A model generated the notes under the pieces. The model was not told where the DNA came from. It saw only the letters and a list, made by a program, of their open reading frames with translations, and did no database searches. 64,000 bases of DNA. Source: Adiantum capillus-veneris (Eukaryota; Streptophyta; Polypodiopsida; Polypodiales; Pteridaceae). The stretch covers positions 28,538,946 through 28,602,945 of the forward strand of contig CM043969.1 of the NCBI GenBank assembly GCA_014529385.2. Reading direction: 5' to 3'. Of this stretch, positions 1 to 11,499 are shown piece after piece; position 1 is the stretch's first letter; each line of letters starts with the position of its first letter. Position numbers and translations under genes: made by a program.

Positions 1-1442
1 TGTGGAATTAACTTGAGCCATGTGGCAGCCCCAGAGGCGCCCTTCTTTTGAACTCAAAAAAAAAACTCCATAGCAAAGCTTCAACAAAAAACATTTTTGT
101 CCCCAATTTGGCAACCTCCTATGTCTTGCTCAATTTTCAGATAGTCACACTAATAGTGCTTGTTCCCGGCGGCTTTGACTTGTTCCAGCGGCTCCGCATT
201 TCGGATCTCCTATGCCCTTGAGCGACGCGTCGCAAAAAGGAAAAAATCGTCTGGTCCCTCACGGCCACAGTTATCCAGCAACTTCAACTAAGTATAACTT
301 GATGCCCACAACTCCGATTGATGTGTAGTCACTTCCAATGGGCTTCATATGTTGTACACTATCTTTTCAAACCTTGGAAACCTCAAGAAAAACCCTGATG
401 GCTCACTTACCGAGGTAACAAAGCTGGCATAGACCTAGCCCTTGGCAAAACTTTAATTGTGCATAACTTGGCCGTTTGAACTCCAATTGACAATTTGAAA
501 AGAGCAACATACACCATAAATCAAGCACTCATATTTATGCACTCACATCCACTCTGATCATCCATCTACATCTATCCAATCAAACAGGAATCTAGAAATC
601 ACTTTTACCTTCAAACTGCCATGACTTGCACTCCATAGCTCCAATTAAGGAGTCATCATGATCAGCTTGGAGAGCGCCTCGAGCACCACCCTTGGCACTT
701 CCATTTCAACACTTTGAACCCTTTGATCAGCCACCTTTGATAGGCACCATAGCATAGCACCTTGGCCTAAAAAACCACATGAAGCATACACATCTGCTAC
801 CCTTTGCCCACCCTTGACCTTCATACCTATCTTACCACCTTAGCACGTATTTGTAAGCACACATAGCCCTGCCTTGAACTCCTCTTAGTATCGACCAACT
901 TTAGTGGCATCGATGAATGTTGCCAATGCACTTATTGCGAAACCTTTGGACACCTATGGAACATCGTCACTAACATCCGTATGAACCTTTGCTTTGCCTT
1001 TCCCATTTGAATGCCGAGACGCATGTGAAGGAGGATGTCTCTCAGCACTCTCTAAATGTCATTGTCTCGAGTGTACTAAGTGTTGAGAGGCTCAATGCTC
1101 CTCACCCATTCTTCTCCCTAGATTGGCATCAATTTCCTCATTCTGAGAGCATGATTCTCCATTAGAGCCATGCACTGATTGTGTTGATGTGGTCATGATC
1201 TTCAAAAAACACTATAGAAGCTCTCCTTTCTCAGGATGGATGATGTGGTAGCATTGCAAGTAGTTGATTGACTGTGAATTTTAATAAGTAGGAACCTTGT
1301 TTCTATCAAGACTTTAGCTCACCACCATGATTGCCAAAATGAAATGTGCTAGTCACTTGACAACTATTCTAGGGTTATTATTCCACAGTGAGATGTCAGA
1401 TACTAGATCAACTCTCTAGTTTGAACAAGCATAATTTAATAT
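1..1442. other. No gene recognised
   Basis: I see no open frame of useful length and no element termini here. Composition is ordinary, with a poly-A run near position 60. It could hold unrecognisable old repeat sequence or the far flank of a gene beyond the window. Confidence 0.5.
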
Positions 1443-1934
1443 AGGAAAAAATACCAAAATACCCCTCTAATTTGTAGGAATTCCCAAAATACCCCTCGGT
1501 TCAAAAATTCCCAAAATACCCGTGTCTATTTTGGTTGGAATGTTCAAGATTCTCTAATCTTTATTCCTTTTTTATAGTTGATATCCCATTTTGAGTGCTT
1601 AGCATGCATGTAATTCGTCACAAATTACCTCGCCTAAGAAGGCAATTATGTCTAAAAATAATGAAGTATTTCATCTTCAAAGCCTACATAAACAACTCAA
1701 ATTCTAGTTTTAACATCTTGTATTGATAGACAATCAATCTTCTTATGAAAAGCTACAAAAAAAATTATCTTTGGAGATAATCTCTCAACCAAGGGTATTT
1801 TGGAAATTTTGGAGAATTTAAAGCACATTTTAAGAGTCTGACTAACTATAAGAGAAAATTTGGGAATTTTTGAAATTTGACAAGTAATTTAGGAATTTCC
1901 ACAAATTAGAGGGGTATTTTGGTAATTATCCTTT
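1443..1934. mobile_element. Foldback / MITE-like element with long terminal inverted repeats
   Basis: The left end (from about 1443) and the reverse complement of the right end (to about 1934) share a long near-identical stretch including ACCAAAATACCCCTCTAATT. The similarity continues inward through a repeated motif resembling CCAAAATACCC. The interior is AT-rich and has no ORF. The element is about 490 bp, which suits a non-autonomous foldback DNA element. The target-site duplication is not clear; TTAA-like bases lie on both sides. The superfamily is therefore not assigned. Confidence 0.6.
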
Positions 1935-3440
1935 TAACTTACTATTTCATCATAAAGAGGAACCACATCTGAGAAACAATTATTGGCTACAATCATTTCC
2001 ACATTGGCATGACAATACACACCCCTATGTGGTATTGTCTGGTAGACCATTCCCATCCTCATGTCTATTCTAGCCTACAAAAACTAGGTAATCAATTCCT
2101 GCTGACAATCGTTCATTTTAGTCTTTCATTTGAGTAGAGCATCTTAACCAAAACATTAAGGCTTCAAAGCTTTTCACCAAGGGGTTGAGCTCGTGGAAGG
2201 GTTTGTGGATTGATGCATTTCGATGAGTAGATGCAAACAAAGTTTGGAAGTCCAAGGCTTACTTAGCACACATCCTAAACAGAATTAGTACGACTCCTTT
2301 AGCAGCCTCCTTACTCCACCATGCCAACCATCCCACTCATACTCAATGACCACCAATCTCTTGCATGACTATATCCCATCCTCTGCACGCCATCAAGAGT
2401 CATAAATCAGGAGTCTTGTATCATCCTAAGTCTGATTTCACATGCATTTGCCGATTCAGACAATTCATACTTGTCATATCCCTCCTCAATGTCCATCACA
2501 CATGCCTCTAGGCTACTTTTCATGGTCTGCAAAAACAAATGTCCACCATTTCTGGTCATTCTCTTTTCATGTCACACGCTGACTTTTGAGGCCCCTTTGA
2601 GCTATGATAATGTTCATTCGACCACAACCCTCGAAAACACCTGTGGTTGGGCATTTTCACTTCATTTTAAACAGTCTTTATCATGTGCAGTGTATCAAGG
2701 AAATATTTGTCAATGTAAGACAGATTTAATTGAATATTGTCTTGACTATTGTTCTGCTAACCAATCTTCCTTTCAGCAGCCAAAAGGGTTCATCATTGAC
2801 TGCATAGAATCATTAGCAATGAGCACAATTACTCTAGGACAAGCCAGAGGGAAACACTACCATTGGCAAGTTATGAATCAAATCATGTGCCATAACATTC
2901 AAGAATTTCTAAGCTATGCAATGAACTTAATTGCATTAAGCAAATGCGCCTTCTTCAGTGCCTTTAGTTTTTGGCCCTATGCAGCACCAACCACACCCAT
3001 GAACACATCTTTGTAACAATGTAATCAAAAATCTTTACAAACTGTGATAGCTAGTTACAAGAAACACTTTGCACACCTTCATACACCACTTACACCAATG
3101 AAAAACAAATTGATGTCGGGAAGAGATACCACATATGGCAAAGCCGAAGCTCTGCAAAAGAACTTCCATTCAAGAGGCTACTCAAGCGCTTTATAAGCAA
3201 GTACTTGACTGCAGCAAAACAAAAGCCATTTGTTTCAACAGTTAATATACCAACTGTAACACAGGGCTATAGACTCGTTGAAGGCTGTAATCAAAGATTC
3301 GCACCTAAATAATTCCTGGTTTGCAGTGAACTAATGCCTTAAAAAAAGGTTTTCTCTTATAGAGAATGGGCACAGCCACAGAAAACATCCCTTAAAGCAG
3401 CACACTAGAGCCGACAACTCCAAGGACAGAGGCACGCACA
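1935..3440. other. Intergenic; one unrecognised open frame
   Basis: A 181-codon open frame (2471-3016, plus strand) is present, but its cysteine-rich translation matches no family I know and it has no supporting context. I treat it as chance. The downstream part of this stretch, toward 3100-3440, probably includes the 3' UTR and terminator of the minus-strand RRM gene, but I cannot place a polyadenylation site. Confidence 0.35.
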
Positions 3441-3665
3441 TCACCCTAAATCAACTCTATCAAAAAAATCACATATCCTCGATCTGCTCTACAGGCACGG
3501 AGTCCTCTTCTGCAGCTACTTCCAAGTGCTTGAGGATATAAAAACCTGGAATGGAAAAATAATAAAATCGACTCTTTAGTAAGGTCTGGAAAGGAAAAGG
3601 CAAGCAACCAAAAATTTACCTGTGTGATATGTAAACTGCGAATACCTTGAAAAGAACAGGCATAA

Positions 3666-5756
3666 TTAATATCGGCCACGAAAATAATCACTGCGGTCAC
3701 GTCCTCCCCGATACTCATCACGACCTCCACCCCGAGGAGCACCCACGCGAGCAAACTGCAAGCGCAAGGGCTCTGACTCCCGATCATATTCATCAAGCTT
3801 GTAACCTGCACAGCTAAAATTCAGTAAGTGCTTATGTACAGGTTTCTAAACTCGCTGCTGAAGTGGTTTGTCTATAAAAACAATGATAAAAGCAAGGGCC
3901 TTGAACTGCAGGCGGCTCTAAAACAGGAGACCACATCTAGGCACAAAAGTTCAACTACCCAATTCCACACATACTTCCTTATCATTTTTAAATAAATGAC
4001 GGTAGTCAGAGGCAGTGCACAGATGTGAGATCCTGAGCCAAGCAAACACAAGTTCTTTCCAAAGACAACAGTGTTAAAACATACCGGAAAATGTTTTGAC
4101 ATGCAAAGGAAAACCTCTTTTGATTTACAATGAAGGAAGACATACCTTGCAGAGAATCCAAGGCTTTAGCAGCAGAGTAAGAATCTTCGAACTCAACAAA
4201 ACACAAGACAAACAACTCTCCCCCAGACTGCGAGGAAAAAAGGCACAGAACCAAACAAGATTGTGAGCCAAAGGCGCAGAATGAGGATGATAAAAAGCAA
4301 GCACAGAATTCCAAATAAGTGAAGCTCTGACCCGCTTTGATTCTTTTTGCACAATACGAACTTCCTTGTAACCACGAAAAGGCCGAAAGATGTCTACATC
4401 GAAGTTAAGACGCTAACAAATCCTTAGGCATAAACTAGTTAAAGAAGAAAAACCTTATAGAGGATACGGGCTACTTCTCGTCGTGTACATTCAACTGGAA
4501 TGCCTTCCACGAACAGCGTGGGTGCAGCATCAGGAGGAAGAGGGTGATAGCCAGCACGGGCTGCAGGCCCATCCTGCCTTGGAAGAAGGTCAGCTCTCCC
4601 CAGGGTGAGACCTCCACCGCCACCCTTAAGCAAGCCAGAATCCACTCCAGAAAATCTAAGGTCATCCAAACCAGCCATGCTAGGAACCCTTGTCGCATTC
4701 ACACCTAAAAGAGTAGCATCCCCAAGTCCAGAATCTGCTAAGGCATATCCTGCCTGCAACTTCAAACATAAATGGTTTAGCCAAGGGAATTGTCTCGCCA
4801 CATAGCATATTATAAGACCTGTTTCAATAGCGGACTGGACAGATGTATATTGACTTTAACTACTAACGAAAAACTAGCAAAGGACAGTGCCAAAAATTCT
4901 AACATGCCTCTGTGTCAATCTTCATCTAAGGCAAACCTGGTTCAACTGAGGTCAGACTCTCTCAGTAAGGAAAGGCGAAAAGCCATTTGCCTGCATCAAT
5001 CGTCAAAATTACAGTATGGTCCATCTAGAACATTCTCTACACAATTACATGTATTCTGTGGCTTAAAGGAATACACAAAACACTCAAAAAGCAATCTCGC
5101 TGCTCCCTTTGCATGCGCAAAATTACAGCCATTTTGCAAATTAAAGTTCAACCTAGCATCTGATTGACAAGACCCACCTGTAATCACCCTTTAACCTGGT
5201 GACTTGTGTTGTTCTTCCAATACAAAATAGGCAAGATTCCGTGGTATAAATAGTAAAAAGAGACATTACATCGCTCGCACATATCCAAATAAAAGCTCTA
5301 GATACCAGGAAATGATAAACTCACTCCAGTCTTTCCATAATCGAGCCCAAGATCAAGAAGACGTGCATCTCGCTCATCATAGCGAAGCTCTCCCCGACCA
5401 TAGCCAGCTGCCCCGTGTAGCAGAGCATCATCTACAAAAAAAAACCGCAAAAACCATACATTCTCAATCCAAGAATAAAACATGACTGAATGCATGTCAT
5501 CTTGTGGCTTTTTCCGTATGTTCCATATCAACAGATATATTTTAAGTGAGCATATCGAATGCAGCCCAGGGCATTTGTGAAGCGTCGAAATAAGAAAGAA
5601 GACAGAAAATGACAATGTGAGGTAGTCCTGCATGGAAATACCAAAAGGCAGAAACAGAAAGACCACGAAAGAAGCCTCACCAAGCTCGGTCCTGGGACGC
5701 TTTGTGAGAAGCTGTCCTGCACCAAGTCTGTCTTGATAGCGCCAATAATCCGCCAT
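3666..5756 (-). CDS. RRM protein, nuclear-speckle RNA-binding protein (NSR/RBP1-like), six coding exons
   Basis: Plant NSR-type proteins bind RNA in nuclear speckles and influence splicing; that role is family knowledge. Coding exons, in transcription order: 5756-5681, 5431-5325, 4753-4468, 4393-4332, 4227-4146 and 3805-3666. They sum to 753 nt, or 250 residues plus TAA, and phases agree at every GT-AG junction. The N terminus begins MADYWRYQDRL, followed by a Gly/Asp-rich linker. A single RRM covers roughly residues 145-225: RNP2-like TLFVEGIP, then REVAHIFRPFRGYKEV, RNP1-like LCFVEFED, and the AAKALDSLQGYKLDEYD helix. The tail is Arg/Gly rich and ends DRSDYFRGRY. The conserved His in REVAHIF is created across the exon 3/4 junction (C|AC), which fixes that donor at GCCC|GTATCC rather than the later AAG|GTTT. 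Length is close to the family norm and no lesion is seen, so it is likely functional. Confidence 0.88.
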
Positions 5757-6170
5757 AGCTAGAGCAATGCACCCGAACCTGGTAGAGTGCAGAAAAAAAG
5801 TTGAGCCGTTTATATGAACGGGAGAGAAAGGACGGGTGCATGCAGCAGAGGAAACTGGCCATATTCGTGACAAGGAAGGTAAAGATACCTGCAGCGAGAT
5901 AACCCTAGCTTCAACCCGTCTGCTACTCTTGAGTCTCGATGGTGCAGGAGAAGAACGGGCGGCTGCTCTCCCTATTTGAATCACAATCCCTTTCAGCTCC
6001 TTTAAAAGATCTGTGATTTGAGCAATTAAAAGATCCGCAGCTGTACGAGCTCTTAATTCAAACCCTAAGGGCAGAGCAATTTGATGCCAAGGGTCCCAAA
6101 TCAAAAACCCATTAAAACACGAAATGCTTGGAAACAAGGCCGACACTAACGCGCAGACGGCGGCACTGCC

Positions 6171-6204
<34 letters not shown>
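5757..6204 (-). promoter_or_regulatory. 5' UTR with intron and CT-rich core promoter of the RRM gene
   Basis: Upstream of the ATG a short UTR exon (5778-5757) is preceded by an acceptor (CTACCAG|GTTCGG) and an upstream donor (CTGCAG|GTATC at 5889/5888). This predicts a 5' UTR intron of about 110 bp. Further upstream, at 6204-6175, the minus strand carries a long (CT)n tract, which resembles the pyrimidine patch of plant core promoters. No convincing TATA box is seen. The transcription start is inferred to lie between about 6175 and 5960. Confidence 0.5.
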
Positions 6205-6207
<3 letters not shown>

Positions 6208-6452
6208 GAGAGGCTATTAGCTTGCACCTGGAGAAGGGGTGGCCAACTTGTAAGAATCAGAGAGAAATAGAGAGGGGCAACTTGAGCAGTGCAAAGGGAG
6301 GGCAAGATGGTTGGGCACGGCTTCAAAGAGCTGCCTGTGCATAGGCTGAGAGGGAGCTCAAAGAGGTGCTCGTGGCCTATGCTCTGCAAGCAGAGGGAGG
6401 TTGGGCCGACGCCGAGGATTGGGAAAGTTTTCAGAACACTGCTTTTGACTAC

Positions 6453-6454
<2 letters not shown>

Positions 6455-6503
<49 letters not shown>

Positions 6504-6815
6504 TCTCTTGACAGAGCAAATGAGAGAGAGATAGAGAGACAAAGATACGTATTTTTATGAGTAAGCCTAAAAAGTAGACTAAAAAGCCTAAAAGAATGCC
6601 TACAAATGTGTGCACAATTTTGATAAGCACCACGCCTATATCACTTCTTGCAAGCAGGCAGTGCCAACAAGTGGCTTTCAAAGGTGCACCAAGATTGGAC
6701 AAGCTCCACGTCTATACCACTGCCTCCTTGTCAACATGGCATCCAACTTGTCCAAGGGATGAGTGGCATGTCGGAGAGAGAGAGAGAAAGATAGAGAGAG
6801 AGAGAGGGGGGACGC
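6455..6815. repeat. (GA)n microsatellite plus a dispersed repeat shared with 54.4-54.7 kb
   Basis: A (GA)n tract at 6455-6500 is followed by AG-rich sequence and a segment (about 6545-6710) containing GCACCACGCCTATATCAC. A near copy lies at about 54520-54680, again just after (GA)n tracts. Both copies also share an AAGCCTAAAA-like lead-in. This is a dispersed repeat that carries its own microsatellite. No coding capacity is seen. Confidence 0.5.
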
Positions 6816-7266
6816 CTTAACAACCTGTACCCTAGTCGCCCTTTGTAGCCCCATTGGAACAGACTTTGTGCTAATAATGAGCGAGCGCAGACTCTACAAG
6901 AAGCAAGGGGAGTGCTTACCCATGTGATTGGAATTTTGGTTTATGAGCATGAAGTGGTTTTGATAGATTATGCCAGGCCTTAGTGACAAGAATACATGGG
7001 GATGAGTTAGGTCTTCGAGCGAGCTCAACGGAGTGAGCTTTTTTTTTTTTTAGGACCGCCGTCCCTTCCTCCTCTCGCCGCCCATGTGCTTCCTCCTCTT
7101 CCCTTGCTCCTCCTCCTCAATCTCCTCCTCCAACATCCTCCACTTCCTCTCTCCATCTACTCCTATGACTGCCTTCCCTTCCTCCATCTTCTCCTCCAAC
7201 AACCCGCCTCCCTTCCACAAGGTCCTCCACTCCCTTCTTCCTCTCTCTTTTCCTATCACTCTATAC

Positions 7267-7271
7267 TCATG

Positions 7272-7315
<44 letters not shown>

Positions 7316-7644
7316 ACATGGATAGATTACCCCCTTTCCAATTATACACTAGACGCACCCTCCTTGTCTCTTACACAAACCGAGATCACGCAGCTCATTA
7401 GACACGACTTGATTCAATTAGACACTAGGAGGACATGGATACGGCCTATGCGTGTGCTTGGCACGAAGATGTCTTTCTATAGAGAGCATCTTTTTGAGCT
7501 TACAGAGGATGGTTTTGTGATCATACTTGCCTACATGAACACTCATCTATCCCATGGATTATGATGTGTTATTCAAAAGATGTGCACATCATCACATTAG
7601 TTAGAGATTGCAGCTAGAATATTTAGAGAGTACCATCAGAGGTT

Positions 7645-7684
<40 letters not shown>

Positions 7685-7937
7685 AGATATGGAGGGAGGG
7701 AAAGAGAGAGAGAGAGAGATGGGCGGGGACAGTTATGGAGCGAGCTTTTTTTTTTTTCATCCCACCACCACTACCTCCCATTGCCTCCCCTTAGTACCCA
7801 TTGCCACCACCAACTTAGCCCACCACTGGTGGTTAGTGGTGCTAACTTACTACCACCATATGTGCCGTTCCTAATCCTACAACCATAGCCCATTGCCGCC
7901 CCTCCCTCCAGTGGAGTAGCAAAGAACCTCCTCCTCC

Positions 7938-7970
<33 letters not shown>

Positions 7971-8069
7971 ACCCCCTACCCTCTCCCCCCCCCCCCCTTC
8001 TCTCTCTCTCTCTTTCTCCCCTCACCCCTTCTCTCTCTATCACCCCCTCCCCCTCCCCTTCCCCGCCCC

Positions 8070-8113
<44 letters not shown>
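7267..8113. repeat. Microsatellite cluster: (CT)n, (GA)n, (TG)n and C-runs
   Basis: Simple repeats include (CT)n at about 7267-7312, (GA)n at 7651-7681 with more GA at 7700-7720, (TG)n at 7939-7969, C-runs near 7985-7998 and 8069-8080, and (CT)n at 8081-8113. The open frames here are low-complexity artefacts rich in Leu-Ser or Arg-Glu. Confidence 0.85.
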
Positions 8114-8331
8114 GTGAGAGTTCTTTTCTAGTGGGGTTACTTAAAGAAGCTCTGTAAGGTATTAATTGTTTCTCTGTATTTCAGTATCTTCTGTATGCAT
8201 GAAATGTGAGATACATATCATTTTCCAATAAATAGAAAATTTTCTCTTTGCCATGGATAGACTTGCATCATATTATCTTGTGCCATTGGGGGTGAGCAAG
8301 CGGATGGAAAGCTCCCAAGCTCAATATACCA

Positions 8332-8688
8332 GTGCAAAAAAAAAAGTGTTTTATAGCAGAAGATTGCAATGTTATTCATGGCCTCTCCATGGATGGTGCC
8401 AACCCCAAATTGGTGAAGTGGGACAAAATCATTGATATGAAGTGGTTCAATGTTTTTAGAGAGCCGAAGTATTGCAATCGATATCGCATTAAATACAATT
8501 GCATCCATAGCGATATGTATGACCAGGTGATGCAAATGCACTCCAGGGTGTACCAGAAGGTCCCGACCAACATGGAGATTAACTATGCATTCACGAAGGG
8601 CTTTGTAAAAGAATTCAATTCGATGACAATTGCAAGCAATTCAACCATGCAGTTCAATTGGGCTGAGTTTGATGTCCAGAATTTGTAG
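8332..8688 (+). other. Unrecognised 118-codon open frame, possibly a transposon remnant
   Basis: The frame has normal amino-acid composition (for example VKWDKIIDMKWFNVF and PTNMEINYAFTKGF) and looks like real former coding sequence. I do not recognise the family. It ends at TAG about 400 bp upstream of a degraded Copia RNase H and just before A-rich sequence (8975-8990). It may be an N-terminal part of a mobile-element protein or an unrelated gene fragment. Confidence 0.3.
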
Positions 8689-9089
8689 GACCTTAAAAGG
8701 TTACTACAAGGTCCACATCAAAAAGTGGAGGATGCATAATTCCCATCGTTCATGTCAAAACACTGAGGGGGGTCTGTTGAAATGAAGGAGGACTACTCAG
8801 GCCAAGTGGCTACGAATATTGCCAAAGCTACCAGGGTGACACCCCTTGTCACAACACTCACCAAGGGGTAGAAAGCCTGCCATATTTTGGCCTTGAGGAT
8901 TTGCAAACGCATAAAGGTTTCTGGTGATCATCTCAAAAAACAACTGCAAGATGCTAAATAGCATCTCATGAATGCAAAAAAAAAAAAAAAGGTTTGGTCT
9001 ATCTACGGCAATCGACATCGTCAAACTCTATGCAATCTCTCTCTCTTTTGTATCACATATGTAGATTAGGCGAGCTCGCATTTATCTAT

Positions 9090-9527
9090 GCGATCTACTA
9101 GCGGCAATTGCTTCTTTATTAATGGCTGTCATGTTTCTTGGACTAGTAAGAAACAAAAATGTGTTGCAGTTTCTACAACCGAGTCTGAATATGTTGCCAC
9201 ATCACTTGCAGCTTGTGCATTGATGTTGCTTTGACAAATGTTGGTTGATATTGGTCATTCTCCTCTTTCTAGCACGCCTTTGAAGTGCGATAATCAGAGT
9301 GCTATTATTCTTGCAAAAGATTACGTTGAACGTAAGAAGTCAAAGCATATTGGTATGCATTATCATTATGTCCGATAATATGAAGTGCGCAAAGGCACTA
9401 TCATGATTAAACATTGTCCAAGAGAACATATGATTGTAGATATTCTTACCAAAGGCCTCAACGAGTCATGCTTCATACTCTTGTGCTTGGAGCTTGGATT
9501 TGTTTTAGCCTCACTTTTTATAGATTA
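9090..9527 (+). pseudogene. Copia RNase H fragment (family C), degraded
   Basis: The plus-strand frames read as the C-terminal RNase H of a Copia polyprotein: a SWTSKKQ-like lead, TTESEYVA (the SxxEAEY-type motif), KCDNQSAI (the DSQSAI-type motif), KSKHIGMHYHYVR and DILTKGL. There are in-frame stops near 9234 and 9378. The upstream polyprotein is absent, so this is a 3' remnant. It precedes a polypurine tract and a candidate LTR starting at 9778. Confidence 0.8.
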
Positions 9528-9777
9528 ACCTCTCTACTATTATGGTAGCTTGGTATATATGACATTGTAATCATATAGGTACCATGCACTGTGCACACTC
9601 CACATTTGCACAGTGTGACCTCTTGGTCAGTTATATATTTGTCATGGATACACAAAGCACTTTCATATCACTATAATTGGTTCCATATTTTCACATTTTT
9701 ATAGGGGCTTGGGTTTTACCCTTATACTCTCCGAGGGTTTTTTCATCCAAAGCTAGAGATCTTTGTTTGAGTGGGGG

Positions 9778-9881
9778 TGTTGGAGCTATATATGACTCAC
9801 TCTACTCAACTTGGTCTCACCTATATATATATGCATCTTGTCCTCAATATGAATCAGTCTTTGGGAGAGTACATGGTGTGT

Positions 9882-9943
<62 letters not shown>

Positions 9944-9971
9944 ACACACACACACACACACACACACAACA
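9778..9971 (+). repeat. Candidate 3' LTR of the Copia-C remnant, containing (CT)n and (CA)n
   Basis: A polypurine tract (AGTGGGGG) sits directly before TGTTGGAGC at 9778, the usual arrangement at the start of a 3' LTR. The LTR contains (CT)n at about 9893-9939 and (CA)n at about 9941-9969. A possible end is CAACA at 9971, but the right boundary is uncertain because the simple repeats may have replaced it. Confidence 0.5.
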
Positions 9972-10179
9972 GAGCTAATCTTATATTGTATGTTGACAAG
10001 CATATATAGTGTGTACCAGCATACCAAGTATGCTAACTAGCATACTTGGCATGCTATCTATCTTACTTAGTGCGTTAACAAGCATTTTGAGTATTATGTA
10101 CAATGTGGTTACTAGTATCAGTCTATAGATGGGTATGCTATTGATCAGCATATACAAGTTACATAGAATGCATAAGTTA

Positions 10180-10770
10180 TGGCATAAGTATTTGATTGAT
10201 CCGTGAGGCTCGTCTAGGAGGTGCACAAGGTGTTTTATGTAGCTTTTCCTCCCCACTCTCTTTTGACAAACATCCTTCTTGTTGGGTGAAAGGTGAGTCT
10301 CCTCTCTCAAAAATGTGTAGATCAATTCCTTAATTTCATCTGTGATAGGGCTATGACAGTGTTGCTTGTGACATATAGCCAATGAAAACAATCGACCATT
10401 GATACCATGCTTCACTCGTCATGATTTTGCCTTGAACAAGGTGCGACGGTACACTTTTAGGACCCTGGAGAATTTTGCAACCGGAATGTTTTCCTTTGAA
10501 TTCAATGCCATTTGCAATGTTGCATTCTTCAAAAACAACTCCTCGCTAGAACCTGATTGCTTGATGGTAGCCAATGTGTTGCGGACATTGTAGACAATTG
10601 TGCATTGTACATCAGCCTCCTCCACTAAAGATTAATCATGGATTCGTCGAATAAGCCGGTGTTGAGCAACAAGATTCCAAATTTTCCACTTTGCTTCTGT
10701 ACTAAAACCTTCAAGCTTACTCTTGAAAGCTCTCACAATCTCAGAGGAATTTTTTTTTTCTCCTCATTGT
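10180..10770 (-). pseudogene. Degraded transposon-like protein with an SPNKKDV / GRK motif
   Basis: One minus-strand frame stays coherent for about 195 codons from near 10770 to near 10180, interrupted by TAA at about 10637 and TGA at 10421-10419. Readable segments include EIVRAFKSKLEGFSTEAKW, AKFSRVLKVYRRTLFKAK and HLSPNKKDVCQKRVGRKS followed by HLVHLLDEP. From memory, the SPNKKDV...RKxxGRK...H element occurs in a multi-copy uncharacterised protein family of plants and animals that behaves like a transposon-encoded protein. I cannot name it with confidence. The region before the (CA)n side is lost. Confidence 0.45.
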
Positions 10771-10921
10771 CGACGACATGATGTCCTCGCTCAACGTTCA
10801 TGTGTTTATGCTCTCGTTGTTCTCTCTTTCTTTCTCTCGCATATTTTTTGATAACAAAAAGTATTGAATCTTGGGAGTTATAATTCATTGCTTGTAATGG
10901 CTCCCTTTTGCTTTCTCTAGA

Positions 10922-11147
10922 GGACTATAATGAAGCTAACCCTAAGGTATTTAAGCTCCATTATCTAGACTTTCTCTTTGACAATCCATCTCTCATTTGG
11001 ATCCCTTTAACCTTGGCCCCGTGTTGCGATAGATCCATAAGCACATGTCTATATTCTAACCCTTGTTCCCGTTTATTCTCCCACATTAAATGATTAGTTT
11101 AATATGAGAAGATCATTTGGGTTGGTTAGATATTAGATTTTATGACA
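10922..11147 (-). repeat. Fragment of the 5' end of a Gypsy LTR, same family as the 35-48 kb element
   Basis: This stretch aligns with the right part of both Gypsy LTRs (36660-36899 and 48536-48776). Shared blocks include TTTAAGCTCCATTATCT, AAGCACATGTCTATATTCT and the boundary-type end TTTATGACA at 11147. No internal Gypsy sequence is adjacent. It is a truncated solo LTR or a deletion remnant, with an orientation matching a minus-strand element. Confidence 0.7.
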
Positions 11148-11159
11148 CATGACCATTCA

Positions 11160-11460
11160 CTATCATCTCGTCAGTGTGACATTATACAATCGCCAATTTT
11201 TGCAATTGGTCTTGCCAATGGCAAAAGGTTAGAGTTTGAGCTGCTCCCGACCATCGAGGTATTTAGCAATGGCCATGGGATGGGGCTTAGGATTCTTTTT
11301 CAAGCCCTTGAAAAGTGTCATGGCCATTTGTTGTCGTCTCATTGGTATGGCATTGCACAATTGCCAACTTTTTGTCATTGGGTTTGCTAAGGGTCCCATT
11401 GCAAAAAATTGGCATTCAAGCTGCCTCAGACCGTCGAGAAGGTTAGCAATGGCCAAGAAG
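11160..11460. repeat. Diverged tandem duplication
   Basis: Two similar units run from about 11160 to 11276 and from about 11334 to 11460. Each has a TTGCACAATTGCCAA-like block, a TTTGCTAA/CTTGCCAA block and a TCGAG...AGCAATGGCC block. The open frames across them are short. No function is apparent. Confidence 0.5.
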
Positions 11461-11499
11461 ATAAGATGATGTGCCATGGTCAAGTATTTTCTACACCAA

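Noticed and set aside
2471-3016. A 181-codon ORF
   Set aside because: No family resemblance, no splice or promoter context, and unusual Cys/Ser composition. Kept only as a note.
5298-6542. A 414-codon minus-strand open frame
   Set aside because: It contains the real first and second RRM exons plus introns, UTR and (CT)n-encoded Ser-Leu repeats. The spliced model with matching phases is better supported.
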